From contig PCCJ01000099.1 in the NCBI GenBank assembly GCA_002731665.1, positions 1 to 15,564 on the forward strand: a stretch of 15,564 nucleotides of DNA, given 5' to 3'. Position 1 is the first letter of the stretch. The number at the start of each line of letters is the position of its first letter. Shown here piece after piece: positions 13,008 to 15,564 of the stretch. A model generated the notes under the pieces. It saw only the letters and a list, made by a program, of their open reading frames with translations. It ran no database searches and was not told the origin of the DNA. The position numbers were made by a program, and so were the translations under genes. This stretch comes from Actinomycetota bacterium. GTDB lineage: Bacteria > Actinomycetota > Acidimicrobiia > Acidimicrobiales > Poriferisodaliceae.

Positions 13008-15281
13008 ATGACATTGCGAGGAACTTCAGTTCGTAGACGTGAAGACGAACCATTATTAAGAGGTTCAGGCAACTACGTCGCTGGTGTTCATTTAGAAAAC
13101 GCTGCGCAAGTGTATTACTTAGTTTCCACAATCGCCCACGCCGAAATCCTGTCTGTAGATATTACAGATGCGTTGCTAGCACCAGGAGTTATTGACGTGG
13201 TGCTTCATAAAGATCTAGATATCGGGCCATACCCTGCCGGTAACCCTATTTTCGATGAAGCAATGGTACGTCCACTTCTAGCTGATCAAAGAGTTCGATA
13301 CGTCGGAGAACCAATAGCAGCAGTCGTTGCGGAAACCATCGCCCAGGCCATGGACGCCGCAGAACTAATCGCAATAGATTTTCAATCAAGGCCGGCCATC
13401 ATCGACCCGGAAAAAGCGCTCAACACGTCTACTTTACTTTTTGACGGAACAAACGAAGGCAATATTGTGTGCCGGATGCAGGCCGAAGGACTCGAAGCAG
13501 ACTTTAGTTCTTGTGAAGTTATAAGTGAGGTTAGAACAGTCAACAACCGTCTTGCTCCAGCCCCAATTGAAACTCGAGTGGCAGCAGCTGAGTGGCATGC
13601 TGACGGGCGCCTGTACTGCTACAACTCAGGGCAAGGACCTCATCCGGTACGTTCAGCCATCGCAAAGATTCTCAACCTGAAAGAAGACCAAGTAAGAGTA
13701 ATTTCACGAGATGTTGGTGGAAGCTTTGGAGCTAAAGCACGCCCATTTCCTGAAGAAGTTCTTTTAGGTTGGCTTGCAAGACGGATTGGCCGACCTGTGA
13801 TATGGGTTCCACCTCGTAGCGATGACATGGTTGGTTTAGGTCATGGACGAGGTCAAATTCAATATTGCAAAATAGGTGGCAGCCGGGATGGGAATATCAC
13901 CACATACCAGCTGCATGTCATTCAGGAGTCAGGTGCCTATCCGGCTGGCGGTGCCGGTCTTCCTAGCAACGCTCGAGCTATGTTGACTGGTTGTTATAAG
14001 ATACCAAGCGTCGGTTTTAGCTCAGTTTCAGTGGTAACAAACACAACCCCAACCGGAGCCTATCGAGGGGCAGGAAGACCCGAAGCTGCGGCTGCAATCG
14101 AACGGGCTGTTGATGCTTTTGCCCGTGATATCAATATGGACCCTGCTGAAGTGCGCAGGAAAAATTTTTTACAACCTCACGAGTTCCCGCTTGTCACACC
14201 GACAGGAAGTTCCTATGACAGCGGTGAATACGAAGCAGCTTTAGATGCAGCTTTGGAAGCAAGTGAATACGGAAAGTTGCGTATAGAGCAGCAACGTCGG
14301 ATCCAATCTAGCACTGAACCGTACCTCGGAATTGGTTTAGCCTCCTATGTGGAGCGAACTGCAGGAGCTGGGCGAGCAGAATACGGAGCCTTGGAACTTT
14401 TACCCGGAGGCCAATTACTTGCACGCACCGGGTCGTCTCCATATGGGCAAGGACATCACACCTCTTGGGCAATGCTTATTTCTGATCAGACTGGTGTCCC
14501 GATGAACAAGATAAAGGTAGTTCACGGTGATACTGATGAAGTACCACAAGGAGCTATTACAGGTGGGTCCCGATCCGTTCAGTTAGCCGGCGCTGCTATA
14601 TGGGAAGCCTCCTCCGGTCTGGTAGAGCAAGCGAAACAAGTTGTCGCCGACCTGCTAGAAGCATCTACCGAAGATATCACTCTCGATACTTCTTCAGGGC
14701 GTTTTCATGTGGTGGGAACCCCCGCTGTTGATATCGGATGGACGGCTGTATCAGATTATTTAGAAGGCTCAACCGCCGGCCCGAGACTTCTTCATTCAGA
14801 AGAACTTTTTGAATCCGAAGGACCGACTTTCCCATTCGGTACCCACGTAGCTGTCGTGGAGATTGATAGAGAAACCGGATTCACCAAGCTGACAAGAATG
14901 TTTGCATGTGATGACGCTGGCATGATTTTGAATCCGTTACTAGCAGATGGCCAAGTGCATGGCGGCCTGGCACAAGGAGCCGCACAGGCACTTATGGAAG
15001 AGTTTAGATATGACCCAGATGGCAACCCGCTGACAACGAACTTTGGTGATTACCTAGTTATCTCGGCAACAGATTTACCATTTTTTGACCGGATAGTTCT
15101 TGAAACTCCAACTCATATAAATCCTCTTGGAGCGAAAGGTATCGGTGAATCAGGCACAGTCGGGTCCACGCCAGCTATCCAAAACGCAGTGATTGACGCC
15201 CTATCTCATCTCGGGATACGACACATAGACATGCCATGTACACCCGAGAAAGTTTGGAAACTGATTAACCAGCACCATTAA
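13008..15281 (+). CDS. Molybdopterin-binding large subunit, xanthine dehydrogenase / form II CoxL-like family
   Basis: The catalytic large subunit (757 residues) of a molybdenum hydroxylase. The N-terminal hammerhead domain spans about 8-130 (VRRREDEPLLRGSGNYV at 8-24). The Mo-binding region starts near 180 and shows RDVGGSFGAK at 234-243, TGAYRGAGRPEA at 349-360 and, at the C-terminus, KGIGESGTVGSTPAIQNA, where Glu714 is the conserved active-site glutamate. AYRGAGR is the signature of so-called form II CoxL; true CO dehydrogenase (form I) has AYRCSFR, so oxidation of CO should not be assumed. AGGAG lies nine bases before ATG 13008. The small 2Fe-2S and FAD subunits needed for a working complex are not in the window. 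It is divergent from the riboswitch leader and ends three bases from the convergent neighbour. Substrate may be an aldehyde, purine or aromatic heterocycle. Confidence 0.93.
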   Translation: MTLRGTSVRRREDEPLLRGSGNYVAGVHLENAAQVYYLVSTIAHAEILSVDITDALLAPGVIDVVLHKDLDIGPYPAGNPIFDEAMVRPLLADQRVRYVGEPIAAVVAETIAQAMDAAELIAIDFQSRPAIIDPEKALNTSTLLFDGTNEGNIVCRMQAEGLEADFSSCEVISEVRTVNNRLAPAPIETRVAAAEWHADGRLYCYNSGQGPHPVRSAIAKILNLKEDQVRVISRDVGGSFGAKARPFPEEVLLGWLARRIGRPVIWVPPRSDDMVGLGHGRGQIQYCKIGGSRDGNITTYQLHVIQESGAYPAGGAGLPSNARAMLTGCYKIPSVGFSSVSVVTNTTPTGAYRGAGRPEAAAAIERAVDAFARDINMDPAEVRRKNFLQPHEFPLVTPTGSSYDSGEYEAALDAALEASEYGKLRIEQQRRIQSSTEPYLGIGLASYVERTAGAGRAEYGALELLPGGQLLARTGSSPYGQGHHTSWAMLISDQTGVPMNKIKVVHGDTDEVPQGAITGGSRSVQLAGAAIWEASSGLVEQAKQVVADLLEASTEDITLDTSSGRFHVVGTPAVDIGWTAVSDYLEGSTAGPRLLHSEELFESEGPTFPFGTHVAVVEIDRETGFTKLTRMFACDDAGMILNPLLADGQVHGGLAQGAAQALMEEFRYDPDGNPLTTNFGDYLVISATDLPFFDRIVLETPTHINPLGAKGIGESGTVGSTPAIQNAVIDALSHLGIRHIDMPCTPEKVWKLINQHH

Positions 15282-15284
15282 AAT

Positions 15285-15564
15285 TTACCATTGCGCATCT
15301 GGGTCTAGACTCAGGACTTCGACCATCTCGTCATGCAGCGATTCAAAGTCTGATGACCTCATACCTTCACGCCCCGGAGCACCCTGAAATTGATCCCAGT
15401 TAATTTCACAGTTAATTGACCCTAAAAAAGCTTCTACGTTTTTGATCCAAGAATTTTTTTGAGTAGTTAATGACGATGACAACAACCCGTTATCGACGAG
15501 CCGAACTTCATCTACCTTGACCCTGAAAAGCTCTTGTCCCATTGGAGCTAATCTTTGGAAACTA
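15285..15564 (-). CDS. C-terminal part of a PaaC-like protein (phenylacetyl-CoA epoxidase subunit C family), 5' end outside window
   Basis: The frame stays open to the window edge (SFQRLAP precedes the internal ATG at 15542), so at least 92 residues of a longer protein are seen. The pattern fits the C-terminal third of PaaC, the ferritin-like partner of the PaaA oxygenase subunit: RLAPMGQELFRVKVDEVRLV matches PaaC LWRFTAELF.ADEID, then NSWIKNVEAFLGSINCEI matches the AAWEAEVFAGINEATL helix, and the end LHDEMVEVLSLDPDAQW matches LAEMQYLQRVLPGQQW of E. coli PaaC, recalled from memory. The usual GLHTEHLG before it is weakly kept (GMRSSDFES). If the assignment is right, other paa genes should lie further right, upstream on the minus strand. 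It converges with the molybdoenzyme gene. A distant ferritin-like relative cannot be excluded. Confidence 0.6.
   Translation of the reverse strand, partial: SFQRLAPMGQELFRVKVDEVRLVDNGLLSSSLTTQKNSWIKNVEAFLGSINCEINWDQFQGAPGREGMRSSDFESLHDEMVEVLSLDPDAQW

Noticed and set aside
12829..13131. A 100-codon open frame on the minus strand across the riboswitch and the start of the molybdoenzyme gene
   Set aside because: It runs through the conserved aptamer and antisense to a well-supported gene, and its product shows no family feature.
13008..15281. Calling the molybdoenzyme a carbon monoxide dehydrogenase
   Set aside because: The active-site loop is AYRGAGR, not the form I AYRCSFR, so CO oxidation is not supported.

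Overview
The window looks like chromosomal DNA from a marine or freshwater actinobacterium, plausibly of the Acidimicrobiia type. This is inferred from three things: an L,D-transpeptidase carrying the 'GYWL..GGIFAFG' repeat common in that group, lipoproteins typical of monoderm bacteria, and well balanced base composition rather than the high GC of Streptomyces or Mycobacterium. No rRNA, tRNA, mobile element or CRISPR array was seen. Genes are tightly packed, and the longest non-coding stretches are about 230 and 260 bases.

Left part (1-3648): the C-terminal part of a secreted L,D-transpeptidase, a convergent MscS-family mechanosensitive channel, then two plus-strand crotonase-fold (enoyl-CoA hydratase/isomerase) genes. 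The second crotonase has lost both glutamates of the classical hydratase site.

Centre (3667-12939, all minus strand): one long, nearly gap-free gene series headed by a cobalamin riboswitch. In transcription order it contains a possible 13-codon leader ORF, btuF, btuC, btuD, cobO, cobU, cobT, cobS, a PaaI-like hotdog thioesterase, a family 5 solute-binding lipoprotein and rsgA. BtuFCD imports corrinoids. CobO adenosylates them, and CobU, CobT and CobS attach the nucleotide loop. Together they form an uptake and salvage/remodelling pathway; no corrin-ring synthesis genes are present here. The last three genes have no obvious B12 role but sit in the same close-packed string.

Right part (13008-15564): divergent from the riboswitch is a large molybdopterin subunit of the xanthine dehydrogenase/CO dehydrogenase family, with the form II signature AYRGAGR and no small or medium subunit beside it. 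Convergent with it, and running off the window edge, is the C-terminal end of a protein that resembles PaaC of the phenylacetyl-CoA epoxidase.

The most interesting region is the btuF leader (about 12746-12939). A compact cobalamin aptamer is followed by a hairpin that covers the Shine-Dalgarno sequence of a 13-codon ORF, and that ORF ends just before the btuF ribosome binding site. This suggests B12 control through leader-ORF translation.
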